64,000 nucleotides of DNA, taken from the NCBI GenBank assembly GCA_009760855.2, contig WPIO01000006.1, forward strand, positions 11,371,501 to 11,435,500, given 5' to 3'. The DNA is from Cristatella mucedo. Taxonomy: Eukaryota > Bryozoa > Phylactolaemata > Cristatellidae. The notes below the pieces were generated by a model that was not told where the DNA came from, made no database searches, and worked only from the letters and a program-made list of their open reading frames with translations. Position numbers and translations under genes: made by a program. Every line of letters begins with the position of its first letter. The stretch's first letter is position 1. Shown one piece after another: positions 47,392 through 64,000 of this stretch.

Positions 47392-47443
47392 ATGTCTTCG
47401 CCAAGCAGAGAGAGTGAGCTGAAAGGCGGTCATGCTCCAGCGG
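47392..47443 (+). CDS. DAP: DAP coding exon 1
   Basis: ATG at 47,392 opens MSSPSRESELKGGHAPA plus the first base of a valine codon, followed by the donor GCGG|GTAATG. The start is chosen because MSSP..(L/T)K.GH.PAV matches the family N-terminus exactly in position. Confidence 0.93.
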
Positions 47444-49658
47444 GTAATGTACTATCGCTGTGCGGTCCACTACTGAAGGCGCTCCGCGGTTCGGGTTGCA
47501 ATTAGCTAAAACAAATCGCGACTGAATAGCGGCCATCCCTCCTCGTGGTCTGGCCAACTCTCGTGCTCGAACGACGGTGCTGGGTGCTTGCTGGGACTTT
47601 CGGGAATTGGGAAAGGCCTCAAAAGTTTTTGCTCGCTTTTTCAACTTATATTGCTTACTTCTCGTCTCGGCGCCGCGGAGCGCGCGCGCGTTGGCTAACG
47701 GCACAGCGTGCACTCGTGAGCTGACGTGCGTGGCGCTTCAGTCCCGTGTCGCCCGCCCTTATCCGCGGCGCGATTATTGGCAGTGCTTAGATTTGTGCGG
47801 AAGTTGCGGCATCGGGTGGTGCGCGCTGTCGCTGACTGACTGGCGTTGCTTGGGCCGGGCCCCGTTTGTTGCTGCGCCCGTTTGGTGTAATAAGCATTCG
47901 CATGACTTGGTGGAGGGTCGGACTTGTCGCCGCCGACGTGACGTACAGCGTTGAATGGCGAGTCGGCGCTCGTCTTAATCTTGAAAGAGCATTAAAAATA
48001 CTGCACTCGGTTCCACGGTCGACAGCTCTCGTTGCTGTTATTTCTTTAAAGAAAAATAAGAAAGACGTGAGTTTTTCCGCCTGCGCATACAATAAGATGT
48101 TTACGGTTGGTTCTCAATGCGGCTCTGCTTGCCGGTCGTTAGGTCGCAGCTGCAGCCACAGCAGCTCTCATCGCTAGGCACTGGCTCCTCACCAAGCAGC
48201 ATATCATCTTCACGGTTCAGATACTCATTGTTAGGTCCCTCATCTCTTGCCCCGGCAAACACTTCCTTCACTGGCTTTCAATTGTTCCAACTGATCTTTT
48301 GATGCAAGTCGCTGCCTTGGTTTGACCATGGGGTTGTTCGCCTGTAACGACCAAGGTCGTGGATTCTGCTCCCTTCGGCATGTCTAAAGCATCTGGATCG
48401 AGATTAAGTTCTCTTAGAGAGCTATACAAATGAATTATATTCGTATTTAAGTCGCTCAGCCGTACGTATCGCTAACCTCAAAGCCAGTGGAGATCGAGCT
48501 TGCTGTTAGTATTCCCAAAGCCTGGAACTCTCACTCCCGAATAACTTGACATGAGATCCATTGACTTGACGGTATGTGTAAAGAAGCTAAAAAGCCCATC
48601 TGTTCTCCTCATAGTATTTGCTAGGTACGTGCATATTGTCATGTGTGCCTATCCGTACTCAAAAGTGTTGTGCACGGTATCGCTGAACAATTACCGTGCT
48701 TCCTTTTCAGCATGTCAATTGCCTAGAAAGAGATCATTGGCATTATTATTACAATTGCTACAATTATTACAATTGCTACAATTATTACAATTGCTTTGGG
48801 CAGAAGGTGTGGCAGCTTCACGCCACGCTGCCACAGCAACAGCTGCTGCTGACCGATTGCATCTTGCAAAGTGCTCAACGTCGGTCAGCTGTTGGCTGTT
48901 GTAGTCAAAGCTGGTGGCATGCGTGTCGCTCAGCACAAGCCGCCCAAGCATGACGAGCCGCCTGCAGACGCAACGAACGATGCAGAGAACACGGATGAAG
49001 CCGAGGAGATAGCAGTTGCCGTGTAAGCCGGCGATGCTGTCTTCTGCACTCTTATCCCCCCTCGGTTTTGGTTGGCCTGCGTGGTAGAACGGTGTTGGTG
49101 ACCATCCTGTCAGATCCCATCAGTACCTACCGCACTTATTACTTGGGCTAGGCATAAACGTGGCAGCCTCACCTGCTTCACCAGCACCAGTCTCTTCTAT
49201 TGGGGGGGGGTTATGGTTTTGCACTGTGAAAAGATTGCCTCCCCCAGCCAGAAATAAGCCCGTTAGAACACAGCTATCGACTTGGATGCCAGATCTAATC
49301 TTTACTCGCGCTATCGTGCTGCCTGCTATTTTGCAATGTCGTCATTGCATGTTCTCGATCTTTGATGTTGGTGATAAACTCAATTTGTAGTGCCTCGGCA
49401 AACGATGCCCGTCTTCTGATATCTGGAGCCGTTGCTAAGGTGTGTCTCCTGCCGTCGATAGTCTATGGCTTGGTCGTTGAGATCGTCCGTGTGTCTGCTC
49501 CACTTGATGTAGGCCTCGAGATGTTATTTGCACCTGTTTTATAGGGAGATAAGGACTTCCCACCGGAGGCCATCAAAGTCTATCACGAGAAGCCACTGCC
49601 AACCCACGAGAAGCCTCACAATCAGGCTCACCATGCCATTCAGCAGCCGCGCAAATAG
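47392..49658 (+). CDS. DAP: DAP, death-associated protein 1 family (complete, 4 exons)
   Basis: Four plus-strand exons (47,392-47,443; 48,905-49,022; 49,391-49,439; 49,545-49,658) join with matching phases 1, 2 and 0 to give a 110-residue protein; human DAP has 102. It starts MSSPSRESELKGGHAPAV and continues KAGGMRVAQHKPP (the invariant VKAGGMR block), an acidic middle, LLISGAVAKGDKDFPPEAIK and the C-terminal HAIQQPRK before TAG. The GDKDFPP and IQQPRK motifs define the family. Vertebrate DAP is a small cytosolic protein that restrains autophagy and is an mTOR substrate; DAP-family proteins are also reported on dormant ribosomes. The Ser3-Pro4 mTOR-type site is kept, while the second vertebrate ESPSP site is not apparent. 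An AATAAA at 50,797 could be its poly(A) signal. Confidence 0.95.
48313..48442 (+). repeat. SINE family 2 in DAP intron 1
   Basis: TTGGTTTGACCATGGGGTTG TTCGCC head, and GGATCGAGATTAAGTTCTCT TAGAGAGCTATACAAATGAA TTATAT tail. Confidence 0.8.
48700..48795 (+). repeat. LINE tail and 18-bp minisatellite
   Basis: AGCATGTCAATTGCCTAGAA AGAGATCATTGGC is a broken family B tail, followed by about three copies of an 18-base unit (ATTATTACAATTGCTACA) derived from the ATT tail. Confidence 0.7.
48905..49022 (+). CDS. DAP: DAP coding exon 2
   Basis: Acceptor GTTGGCTGTTGTAG, donor GCCGT|GTAAGC. It encodes KAGGMRVAQHKPPKHDEPPA followed by DATNDAENTDEAEEIAVA. The acidic tail of this exon differs from vertebrates, but the KAGGMR start is invariant. 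Confidence 0.95.
49391..49439 (+). CDS. DAP: DAP coding exon 3
   Basis: Acceptor CTCAATTTGTAG, donor GCTAAG|GTGTGT. Forty-nine bases encode ASANDARLLISGAVAK, matching the family's VFISGVIAR-type segment. It completes the split valine codon and ends in phase 0. Confidence 0.9.
49545..49658 (+). CDS. DAP: DAP terminal coding exon
   Basis: Acceptor CACCTGTTTTATAG, then GDKDFPPEAIKVYHEKPLPT HEKPHNQAHHAIQQPRK and TAG. The C-terminal IQQPRK is the family signature. Confidence 0.96.
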   Translation, partial: GDKDFPPEAIKVYHEKPLPTHEKPHNQAHHAIQQPRK

Positions 49659-50803
49659 TCCCATCATTGCTAGTCGACAGTACTCCACAGTGAGGCTGCT
49701 GCTGACCTGCTGGTCGGTCGTACATGGAGGCCTGCACCGCATGCTGAGGGCGTAGGCCCGTGTATGCCAAGCTTAGAAGAGACAAACAGTTCTTGTCTTC
49801 AATCAATGTGCGCCTGTTCTTTAACCTGAATGTGTCGGCGAACCCATTCGGATGTTTTAATATCGATGTCACTTCAACCACGGCTTGCACTTTTGCCTGA
49901 GTCTGTCGTGTGCCACTTTTTCTAACAGACCCCGAAGGTCAGCCTGACAATGTGAGTCGAAAATACTTATTCTAGAGCTGCATATTGGATGAAAACATAA
50001 CATTTCGGAGTGTAGGGTGCATAAGTTAAATTGGAAGTTCCCACGTGTCGCTAATGGTCCCACCACATGATCACTCTTGCTGAGGTCTACTAAGCAGTAA
50101 ACATTTGAAATTTTTATGTAGTCCACCATGAGTGGCTGCCTGTCTGACCACCGAGAAACCAGCAGGCCGTTTGCCAGCAGAGGCCTGGTGCCCCCCCCCC
50201 ATGGCCCTTTGTCTGGTTATCCGACAGGCTTGGCTCGAAACTCGGTCGCTAGATCGGGTTTCAGGTCTAATCTGTCCATTCGGCTCTTTTCCCCTTCAGC
50301 GATTATGTTGTGCAGCTCACCGGCGAAAGCCGATAGAAGCCGCCCTTCTCTCTGACCTGCATGGGCCACCGTGGTTTGCATCCATCGTACCCAGCCGGCC
50401 GGCTGCAGCGGCTCTTTTCTTTTGACCACTGGTTTGAGATTTTTAATTTATTTTAAAATAGGCCCGTTAAAGTCTTCTAAGGTACTCCGGATTTCCTGGG
50501 CATTTTGATGTTTTTTAATATTTAAAAACAAGTCAAAATCAAATCGAGTGTGTCTTGGGCAAGGGAAATGCAAAACCAAGTCGCCAACGAGTTTAACTCG
50601 ACTTAGCTCAAGCAGTTCTTTCCAAGGTTCGTATAGGCTCGCCTATACCAACCTTTTGGCTGCCACCAGTTCCATCGAACACAAAAACTCCGGAGAAACT
50701 TCGGCAGCAAGAAGAGGAGGAAGGGAAAGATGAGAAACAAAAGTATGAGCAAAGGTGGGGGGGCAGAGACCGGTGGCAACCACAGACGCGCCTATAAATA
50801 AAT
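49659..50803 (+). other. Presumed DAP 3' UTR / spacer
   Basis: No other coding sequence is supported. Open minus frames at 49,573-50,429 are shadows or noise, partly antisense to DAP exon 4. An AATAAA stands at 50,797, just before a SINE. Confidence 0.35.
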
Positions 50804-50968
50804 CAATGCAATTCATTTGTATTGCGCCCCAAGATACCTTAAATCTCTTCAGGCACTTCACATATAATAATAATAATGCACTTGATGAAGCCCCCGGCTC
50901 AAGCCCACGACCTCAGCCAGACCTTGGTCTGGGCGATAACCTTAACCGCTTGACCAAACCAGCTCGGC
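50804..50968 (-). repeat. SINE family 2 with LINE tail patch
   Basis: The minus strand carries the tRNA-like head AGCTGGTTTGGTCAAGCGGT TAAGG, TGGGCTTGAGCCGGGGG, a foreign GCTTCATCAAGTGCATTATT ATTATT patch like the LINE family B tail, and then the SINE tail. It is a mosaic of SINE and LINE tail. Confidence 0.75.
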
Positions 50969-51149
50969 AGTTGCTTCCTTAGGTCGTGGACAGGTGACCC
51001 AAGCAATCTCAGGTAAGCCGAAAGCACCAGACAGGCTAGTCGGAATACGCCGCAGAAGAGCCCGAACAAGCCCGGTGAAAGGAGTGCAGGAGAAAGCTGT
51101 GGCACAAAAGCCAAGCGTGACGTTGGGGGGCGTCTGAAATGGCTGTTAT

Positions 51150-51283
51150 TATATAGATGTATAGCACCCCACGAGAATCTCTATATTCAAGCACGTCAAA
51201 ACATGCCACGGGGCTCGAGCTAATGACCTCGGTCATCAAATACATTCGCCATGACCTTGGTCGTTAAGCTGAGCCAGCCTTTA
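51150..51283 (-). repeat. SINE family 2
   Basis: TATAGATGTATAGCACCCCA CGAGAATCTC, GGGGCTCGAGCTAATGACCT CGG and the GCGAATGTATTT-type middle segment, in reverse orientation. Confidence 0.75.
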
Positions 51284-51920
51284 GTTGGGCTTGTGTTAAG
51301 ACCAACCGGGTCACACCCTGAACTATGTGGAAAACCACTAAATCAGTGTCCGCTTGTGTCCACTCGTACCACTGGTTGATTTGCAATGCCAGACTGCTTA
51401 CAGTTAGTTTATCTACTGTAGCCTCGATGTGCAGCCCACTCGGGTCCTGAAGGCAGCCTGATAGCCAGAGCTCGGTGCTCGTGAGCTGGAAGTGCTCTGA
51501 TGTATAGGTTACGGCACAATCTGTCGCGATGGGTAAGCATCTGATCTGCTATGTGTAAGAAGATTGGTATTTACAGTCTTTAGGCCAGTGAGAGCCTTAG
51601 ACCTAACCATCGGACACGGCCATTTCTCTTCTGAGTATGATCGCTGCCTGTCAGGCCGCCATATACTCGGGTGTCTGTCGGATGCTAGCGAGACAGCTTC
51701 CTTTCGTGTAGCATAACAACTAATGTAGTGAAGCCTACCAACGCATTCATACTTGCTCCTGTACCCAGCATGTGCAAGGTACTATAGATGGGTTCTAGGC
51801 AGTGAGCAAGGCAGTGCCTGTTCCATACAACGCCATCGCAGGTTATGCATCTACCGTGAACCGTCGGATCACCAAGGCCTGGAGGTTAGGTGATCGCCTT
51901 TGGACCGCGAAGGTAAAACA
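51284..51920. other. No recognised gene
   Basis: The sequence between DAP and MTHFS contains no exon, tail or SINE that I can identify. Confidence 0.4.
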
Positions 51921-51924
51921 CCTG

Positions 51925-52102
51925 TTTATTACAGCATTTAGTGGGTCATTGTGATTCGTCCTTCGTGTGCATATTGCCTGCTGGCACTGTGCCTGGAGAT
52001 GCTATCATTGATCATTTTGTAATGCTTTCTATGTAGCATCTGTAAAGTGCCTAGAAAGAGATTCAGTTCTCTGGGGGCGATATACAAATGTATTATTATT
52101 AT
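51925..52102 (+). repeat. LINE family B2 3' UTR and tail
   Basis: TTACAGCATTTAGTGGGTCA TTGTGATTCGTCC then GTAGCATCTGTAAAGTGCCT AGAAAGAGATTCAGTTCTCT. The subtype with AGCATCTGTAAAGTGCC recurs at 62,990-63,210. Confidence 0.8.
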
Positions 52103-52186
52103 AAGGTCATGTGGTCGAGCCCTGCCGTATATGTGAAAAACCTGGATAGATATAAAGTTCTCTTCGAGTGCCATACAAATGATACT
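52103..52186 (+). repeat. SINE family 2, 3' half
   Basis: AAGGTCATGTGGTCGAGCCC TGCCGTATATGTG and ATAAAGTTCTCTTCGAGTGC CATACAAATGATA follow the LINE tail directly. Confidence 0.65.
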
Positions 52187-53161
52187 ATTTATTTTATATC
52201 TTAAGCGACAGTGGATGATTTTAGACTCAGTGGTAGAGCTAACGTAGGATGATAAACATGCTATACCCATGCTCGGCGACAAGTGTTTTTGAGAATGCTC
52301 GTGTAAGTCCCTGTAATGAATGGATGGCAATCTGCTACTAGAAATGCAGAGGCTTTAAACCATTAGCAGTGGACCAGAATTCGACTTCTGGATATTCTTC
52401 ATTGTTTCTATTTCAACAGTGCTACGAGAATCCGACTGTTTACTTGACCTTTATGATAAAAGCCAGCAGCTTAGAAAGTTACAATGTGCAAATTTCTGTA
52501 AAAACCATTGTATTAAAAAGTCAGCTGGTCCCACAACGGCAAGTAAGTTCAAATATCATGCAAATCAAGATTGACATGCCAACAAATGGCAGCTGCTACG
52601 ACAAATAGTTGTCTGCTGGCTTGCCAGGTAAGAATACCAGCTGCCAGTGCAGCAGGAGATCTATGGGTACTCGACGACCTGACGTGCTGAAGTTCAAAAG
52701 TCAAGACTTTGATACAACAGCGAACATTGAACGGCTTCACATCTTAGGCAGCATTGCCGTTAGGCTAGTAGCAGGGCTCAATCACTGCAGTAGCAGGGCT
52801 CAATCACTGCAACCTTCATACAGAATTTCTACGAGCTTCACCGCAAAGCTGCAAACATAAGGCAGCAGGTAGTGTTGCTTACTCCACAAGCCATAGCCAA
52901 CCACGGCGTTATCTGTCCTCATCTCTAGCGAAAGTAGGCCGAGGAGGTGGGCGGAGTGATGCTCTCTGTGTATTGCCTGCCTTCAAGCTGAACAGAGCCA
53001 GAACTGCGACTGTAGCACTGTCTTCACGAAAGGCTGTGCTGTGTTTAATAAGTCTGAGACTGTATGCTATTAGGAATGATATCCGATTTGCAAGCTTGAG
53101 AGCATGCAATGTCCGAATTACCTGTTGGGAGTGGAAGACAGCAAGCGATCTGTCAAGGGGG

Positions 53162-59099
<5,938 letters not shown>

Positions 59100-59199
59100 C
59101 TGCATTCAATCAATGTCACACATGCACACAGGCTGAAACATTGGCACATCGATGGCCATCAAAGAGAAGCTGCACGCGCGCCCGCATTCGCGCGCACAC

Positions 59200-59296
59200 A
59201 CACATGCATGCACACACACACACACACATTCACACACAAACACACACACACACACACACACATGCATGTGCAGCCCCCCCCCCCCCCCCCCCCCCC
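59200..59296. repeat. (CA)n followed by poly-C
   Basis: CA repeats (59,200-59,262) with CATGCATG interruptions, then 23 or so C residues (59,274-59,296), just upstream of the MTHFS exon in its intron. Confidence 0.95.
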
Positions 59297-59299
59297 GCT

Positions 59300-60590
59300 G
59301 GAAGTCGTGCTTCGATGTTGAACGGGCCCACGTGCCGTGCCACCGTCGTACGGAAGTTTACTTTCCAGCAGAGGCAGGCATATCCGTTTTGGTAGGTAGA
59401 TATACCATTTGCCAGTTAGCTAAGAATAAGCAAATGCCACTCTCCCTTTGTGGAGAGAGCACCCACGAAGGAACATCTGAGGGCGGCACCCCAACTCTCG
59501 GCCTTCACCTTTTGCCACTGGGGCAGAATGCTCGGAAGAAAAAATAGTGCACCCAAAGGCCAGACACAGTTGGGATGCCTAACGTTCGGTGGGCCTCAAG
59601 CTGAAACGGAAGCAGGAAGCTAGGGTTGACAAAGGTCAACTGCTCCATACGATAAATGGGGGATGCCTGCAGTCTGGCTCTGGCTCAGGCAGCGCTCCGG
59701 TGGAGCAAACAGAAAAACGAGCTCCATGAATGTTAGTAGTGCTGCAAAATGCCTTCTCTGCTTGCTGCCAAAAGTATGGCAGTGGGGAAACCCGGAGCCA
59801 CCCATGGCAGCTCAATCGCTAGCTTTTCTCTAATCTCTAGAGGCGGTGACCGAGATAAGAGCTTATGGGTGGTGGCACCCCGATGGCTCGGGTCCATAGC
59901 CACGTACTTCTAAGGTGTAGGCAGCTATTGCTACTGCCCTCTCCACTGACATGGTGGCGCATGCAGCCATGCAAGCAGCCCTCCGGCAACACTCAGACCA
60001 ACAGCCGCACGGTCACTCTGCCAATGCGAAGCATAGGCTCCAAAATGAAAGCATCGAGCTATGCATCATCGTTATTAATTACACCCACCAGTGGGCAACG
60101 AAGGCCAGCAGCCGCCAGCAAAACTGCAGCATTGCTTAGCCAACAGACAGAGCTGCTGCTTTGCCACTAACGGCGGAATCTCGGGCGGAGCGATTCTGGG
60201 ACGATGTAGAGAAAAGACTTGACTTCCTACATGGAAGAAGAAAAAGCCAGGCAGCACACAGCCGAGCAGCAAACGCTGCCTGCCTGCTACACCAACGTTG
60301 CCTATGGCAACTGGCATCCGAGCGTGGGCCCCATACAGCCCCAAGCAGCATTTGAGATCATGTCTGATGTAACCGTTGTCACTAGCAGCCAGGGGTGGCG
60401 GCTTGGGCTCGCTATCAGCACCACGGCCCCCGTGTCACGTGAGTCAATCGATCGATGGCAGAGAAGAAATCACAGCACGGGCCCCCAAGCAGTGACAAAA
60501 TGGGCCAATGACTAGCCAGCGATGCCAACAGATTCGATGGTGCCTTTGGTTCACACCACAGGCTAGAGCTTCAGACTCTTCATCCTTCCT
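59300..60590. other. No recognised gene upstream of MTHFS exon
   Basis: The missing first MTHFS exon could lie here, but no frame matched its expected basic N-terminal helix. Open frames such as 60,161-60,355 plus (AESRAERFWDDVEKRLDFL) are unassigned. Confidence 0.35.
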
Positions 60591-61690
60591 CGATTGGCTT
60601 TACAATCTATGCTTTCACTTCTATGCAGATGACACTCAGTTGTACCTTTGCTTTGATCCCTCTCAGCCTTCGAGCACCTTGAATTCTCTCAACTCCCCTT
60701 GCTCCATGTATTCTGACATCCGCAGATAGATGGCAGCAAATTTTCTTAAACTAAACGATGATAAAACTAACTTACTAGTTATGGGCAAACCCGGTGTGAT
60801 TCAGAAAATGGAAAGGCTAACGCTCGAAATCGGTTCTGTCAACATATCTCCAGTGGAATCAGCTCTAAATCTAGATGTCATGTTCCAAAGTGACCTCTCA
60901 TTAGACGTCTACGTCAGCTCCACAATCAAGTCTGCATACTTTCAGATACATAACATTTCTAAAATTCGTGTTTGCTTAGATAAGGATACCACATCTAAGT
61001 TGGTCCATACATTTCTGATATCCCGTCTTGACTTCTGTAGTACTGCTTGCTGGCCTACCGGCCTGTTCAATCAGGCGCTTACAGCTGGTCCAAAACTCTG
61101 CAGCCAGGCTTGGCTGTCGTGAGCATTGCAGCTGCCAAATCACATTTCTCGCCGACCTGCACTGGCTACCAGTCAAGCAACGGATTGACTTCAAGGTTTT
61201 GTCGCTCACTTTTAGGTCACTTCATTCTTTGGTTCCAGCCTATCTCTCAGATCTACTTCTCCACCAAGCCAAGCACCATACCACCTGCTTTGCGGAATCC
61301 AACAGTTTACCAATACCTCGTACAACCCTCAAATCCTTTGGAGACCGTGCATTTAGTGCGTATGCTCCCAAAGCCTGGAACTCCCTCTGACTTGACCACA
61401 TTTAAAAAGAACTTAAAAAGACACGTATTTAGGACAGCATTTAGTGGGTGCCTGTGATTCGTCCTTCATGTGCTTATGCGTGCTGACACTGTGCAAGCTG
61501 CCACTAACAACACTTACATGCTGACCCTGTCCATGTCACCCCTAACCATGTTATTCACGTTGTTTATCAAGCATGATATTACTCACCATTCAATCACTTT
61601 TCCCTTTGCAGCAAATGTAAAGTGCTTAGAAAGAGATTAAGTTCTCTGAGAGTGCTTTATCAGGTGCATTATTATTATTATTATTATTAA
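60590..61690 (+). repeat. LINE family B, RT C-terminal half with intact tail
   Basis: Starts in the RT palm: [20 protein letters not shown] (60,614-60,673), [21 protein letters not shown] (60,730-60,790), MERLTLEIGSVNISPVESAL (60,808-60,868), YFQIHNISKI, then with shifts [28 protein letters not shown] (61,150-61,230), LPIPRTTLKSFGDRAFSAYA (61,303-61,365), and the full 3' UTR to GTGCATTATTATTATTATTA. Good reference for the family B 3' half. Confidence 0.92.
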
Positions 61691-61859
61691 CAACTGCAGA
61701 GGCCAAGAACTGACAGACCTACCAATCAATGCAAAGGCACTCTGAGAGAATGACACATTAGCTAGACCCATCGACTGACAGATATCGAGCGATAAACTGA
61801 GCGACTGACACGTAGGAATAGCCAGGATTGAGGCAACGAACGAGTAGACCTCGATCTTT

Positions 61860-62870
61860 TCACGGACAACACAAACTGTTTCAGCTCCTTTGCTGCATGT
61901 ACTGCCAACATTCGCACTCAGATGGCAAGCAACTTCCTCAAATTGAATGACGATAAAACCAACTTACTAGCTATGGGCAAACATAGCGTAGCTCAGAAAT
62001 TGGAAAACCTATCACTAAAAGTATGCTTTGCCGCCGTAAGTATTGTAGTATCTGCACGAAATTTGCATATCCTGATCTACAGGGACTCCTAATTAAGCGA
62101 CTTCACCTTCACAGTCAAGCCTGCCTATTTGCAGATAGTTATTGCAAACATTCGGGCCGGCTTAGACGGGATGCCACATCCAAGTTGGCCCGACTTCACC
62201 ATTTGACTTATGTAACTACTTGCAAGTCTTCTGGCATGTGCAATTAGGCACTTACAGTTGCAACACAACGACTTTCAGGTTTCATTACTTTTAGTTCCCT
62301 TCATTCTGCTACTGCCTACCTATCAGAACTTCCCACTAGGCCGTGATGGCACACTGGGTATGGCAGTTGCTTTCACGACCTCGGTCCTGAGGCCGTGGGT
62401 TCAATTCCTGCGGTGGGCGATCCTGTATCACCACTGCAAGCGGTGGTGATAGCCGTAAAGGCTCTTCTATCGCTATACAAAAAGAGGCTGTTTAATCAGC
62501 TAGGATTTATTATTTATTAGGCATCGTACCACCCATGCTTCTCAATCAGGCCGGTTAAATGTGCTTAGAGCCAGCCTCAAATCATTTGTTGAGACTGCAC
62601 TTTTAGTTTACATGCTCCCAAAGCCTGGATATCACATCCAACTGACGTCCGACGTACCCTGACTTTAAGCATTTAAAAAGAAGCTGAAAATACATCTTTC
62701 CATCACATCATTTGCTGGGTCCGTGTAAATTGCCGTCTGTGTGCTTGTGCGTGATACTGTCCATGCTATCACTTACCATGCTGACATGCTTGCTTTAAAG
62801 CATATTTCAAGTGCTCGAAAAGAGGCTTAGCTCTCTCACGGTGCTATACAAATGTTTCGTTTATTTATTT
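61860..62870 (+). repeat. LINE family B-like (subtype C) split by SINE family 1
   Basis: [20 protein letters not shown]-like sequence (61,920-61,980) and further RT remnants run to about 62,334, where a SINE (62,335-62,515) interrupts; sequence then resumes with the 3' region AGCATTTAAAAAGAAGCTGA AAATACATC and the tail GCATATTTCAAGTGCTCGAA AAGAGGCTTAGCTCTCTCAC GG. Confidence 0.78.
62335..62515 (+). repeat. SINE family 1 nested in a LINE
   Basis: GCCGTGATGGCACACTGGGT ATGGCAGTTGC, GTGGGTTCAATTCCTGCGGT GGGCG, CACTGCAAGCGGTGGTGATA GCC and AAAAAGAGGCTGTTTAATCA GCTAGGATTTATT. Complete copy; the LINE sequence continues on both sides. Confidence 0.88.
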
Positions 62871-62989
62871 ACTAAAGCCACAGCTGTTTCTGTAAGATTT
62901 CTCTTCGCCACTGTGAACTTGTTAGTGTATGATTCGTGTGTGCATTGCACGAGTATTTGTGCATGATTCAGTGTATACTACACCCACAG

Positions 62990-63210
62990 GATTTATCAAC
63001 AGGTAGCCATTAGTGCCTTCATGTTTATTACATCATTTAGTGGGACTTTGTGATTCATCTTTCGTGTGCATGTACCTGCTTACACCGTGCCTGCTGATGC
63101 AGATGTTATTACCAATCATTTGTAATGCTTTCAATACAGCATCTGTAAAGTGCCTAGAAGGAGATTCAGTTCTCTGAGGACGATAGACAATTGTATTGTT
63201 ATTATTATAT
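62990..63210 (+). repeat. LINE family B2 3' UTR and tail
   Basis: ATTACATCATTTAGTGGGAC TTTGTGATTCATC, then CAGCATCTGTAAAGTGCCTA GAAGGAGATTCAGTTCTCTG and an ATT tail. Pairs with the copy at 51,925. Confidence 0.82.
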
Positions 63211-63224
63211 TATTATGTTTGCTC

Positions 63225-63335
63225 ATTCAATCGTGCTTCCTTTGCAGTAAATGTCAAACACCTAGAAAGAGATTGAGTTCTCTGAGGGTACTTTATCAAG
63301 TATATTATATAAGTATATTATTATTATTATTTTAG
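63225..63335 (+). repeat. LINE family B 3' tail
   Basis: CATTCAATCGTGCTTCCTTT GCAGTAAATGTCAAACACCT AGAAAGAGATTGAGTTCTCT GAGGGTACTTTATC and ATT units. Confidence 0.88.
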
Positions 63336-63424
63336 CCTGCTGGCCTAAGCATGGTAGTTGTGGGCTTTTGCATGCGTACTAATGAGGAAGCATGATAAGG
63401 GCATGCCATTAGCCTTAATAAAAA

Positions 63425-63960
63425 TAATAATAATGCACTTGATAAAGCGCCCTCAGAGAACTCAATCTCTCTCGAGGCGCTTTACATTTGTTGCAAAGGG
63501 AAATGCAATTGAATGGTGAGTAATATCATGCTTGATACACAATCAAAATGAATAACAAGGTTAGGGGTGACATGCACAGGGTCAGCATGCAAATGTGGTT
63601 AGTGGCAGCATGCACAGTGTCAGCATGCATAAGCACATCAAGGACGAATCACAGGGACCCACTAAATGCTGTCCTAAATACGTGTGTTTTTAAGTTCTTT
63701 TCAAATGTGGTGAGGTCAGGGGATGTTCTGACGCAGGTCGGGAGGGAGTTCCAGGCTTTGGGAGCATACGAACTAAATGCACGGTCTCCAAAGGATTTAA
63801 GGTTTGTAAGAGGTATTTGTAGACTGTTGGATTCCGAAAAGCAGGTGGTACGATGCTTGGCCTGATGGGGGAGTATATCTGAGAGATAGGCTGGAGCCAA
63901 AGAATGAAGTGACCTAAAATTGAGCGACAAAACCTTGAAGTCAATCCGTTGCCTTCGGTA
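63425..63960 (-). repeat. LINE family B, C-terminal region and tail
   Basis: The minus strand carries [80 protein letters not shown] (63,950-63,715), open for this whole length, then the 3' UTR and tail. High similarity to 54,555-55,330 points to recent activity of family B. Confidence 0.92.
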
Positions 63961-64000
63961 AGTGCTTCTCATGCAGTGAGTTGCAAAGAGCCAGGATAGA

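Noticed and set aside
49258-49275. Minus-strand WHPS that resembles the CWC25 N-terminal SWHP motif
   Set aside because: A stop follows two codons later and no lysine-rich or VWKAEQ sequence flanks it.
49573-50429. Series of minus-strand open frames that could look like one broken protein
   Set aside because: Partly antisense to DAP exon 4, the rest in its 3' flank; no recognisable motif.
59620-59805. Minus-strand frame with PPERCLSQSQ resembling the MTHFS first exon
   Set aside because: Surrounding residues are hydrophobic and do not fit the basic N-terminal helix; no donor in the right phase.

Overview
The window is nuclear DNA from an invertebrate animal. It shows spliced genes with GT/AG introns and phase-matched short exons, CpG-rich promoter-like stretches, tRNA-derived SINEs, L2/CR1-type LINE fragments, hAT DNA transposon remnants and long microsatellites. 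I cannot fix the phylum from sequence alone; GC content is moderate. Almost all long open frames are repeats or shadows, and the real genes are made of short exons.

Left part (1-35,500): mostly intergenic or large-intron DNA. It holds CpG-rich islands (about 1,100-2,230, 7,060-7,600, 12,880-13,000 and 20,840-21,560), two LINE families in many 5'-truncated copies (one nearly complete copy on the minus strand at 29,010-31,930), two SINE families, a decayed hAT-like transposase (14,786-16,449, minus) and a short non-autonomous hAT-like element (28,319-28,707). A degenerate unnamed repeat recurs near 8,000, 13,500 and 24,200. Two orphan candidate exons are listed: one encoding a single transmembrane helix (21,865-21,979, minus) and one acidic terminal exon (34,484-34,621, plus).

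Right part (35,600-59,100): three conserved genes. CWC25, a spliceosome factor, runs on the minus strand from 46,259 to 35,607 or beyond. Seven exons fit with consistent splice phases; the first and last exons were not found. One of its introns is about 79% a pure CTG repeat (sense strand) of about 162 units. DAP (death-associated protein) is complete on the plus strand, with four exons at 47,392-49,658 encoding 110 residues, and starts beside a GC-rich stretch that CWC25 may share as a divergent promoter. MTHFS (5-formyltetrahydrofolate cyclo-ligase) lies on the minus strand, with its last two coding exons at 58,841-59,099 and 53,162-53,379; it converges with DAP. The rest is LINE/SINE debris, (CA)n, (TA)n and a 0.8-kb (GA)n block.

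The main points for follow-up are the CTG-filled intron of CWC25, a duplicated-looking exon pair in the same gene, a SINE whose 3' end copies the LINE tail, a hAT family that looks like those I associate with oomycetes, a 113-bp LINE-derived inverted duplication around AT repeats, and several small perfect palindromes that look like template-switch mutations.
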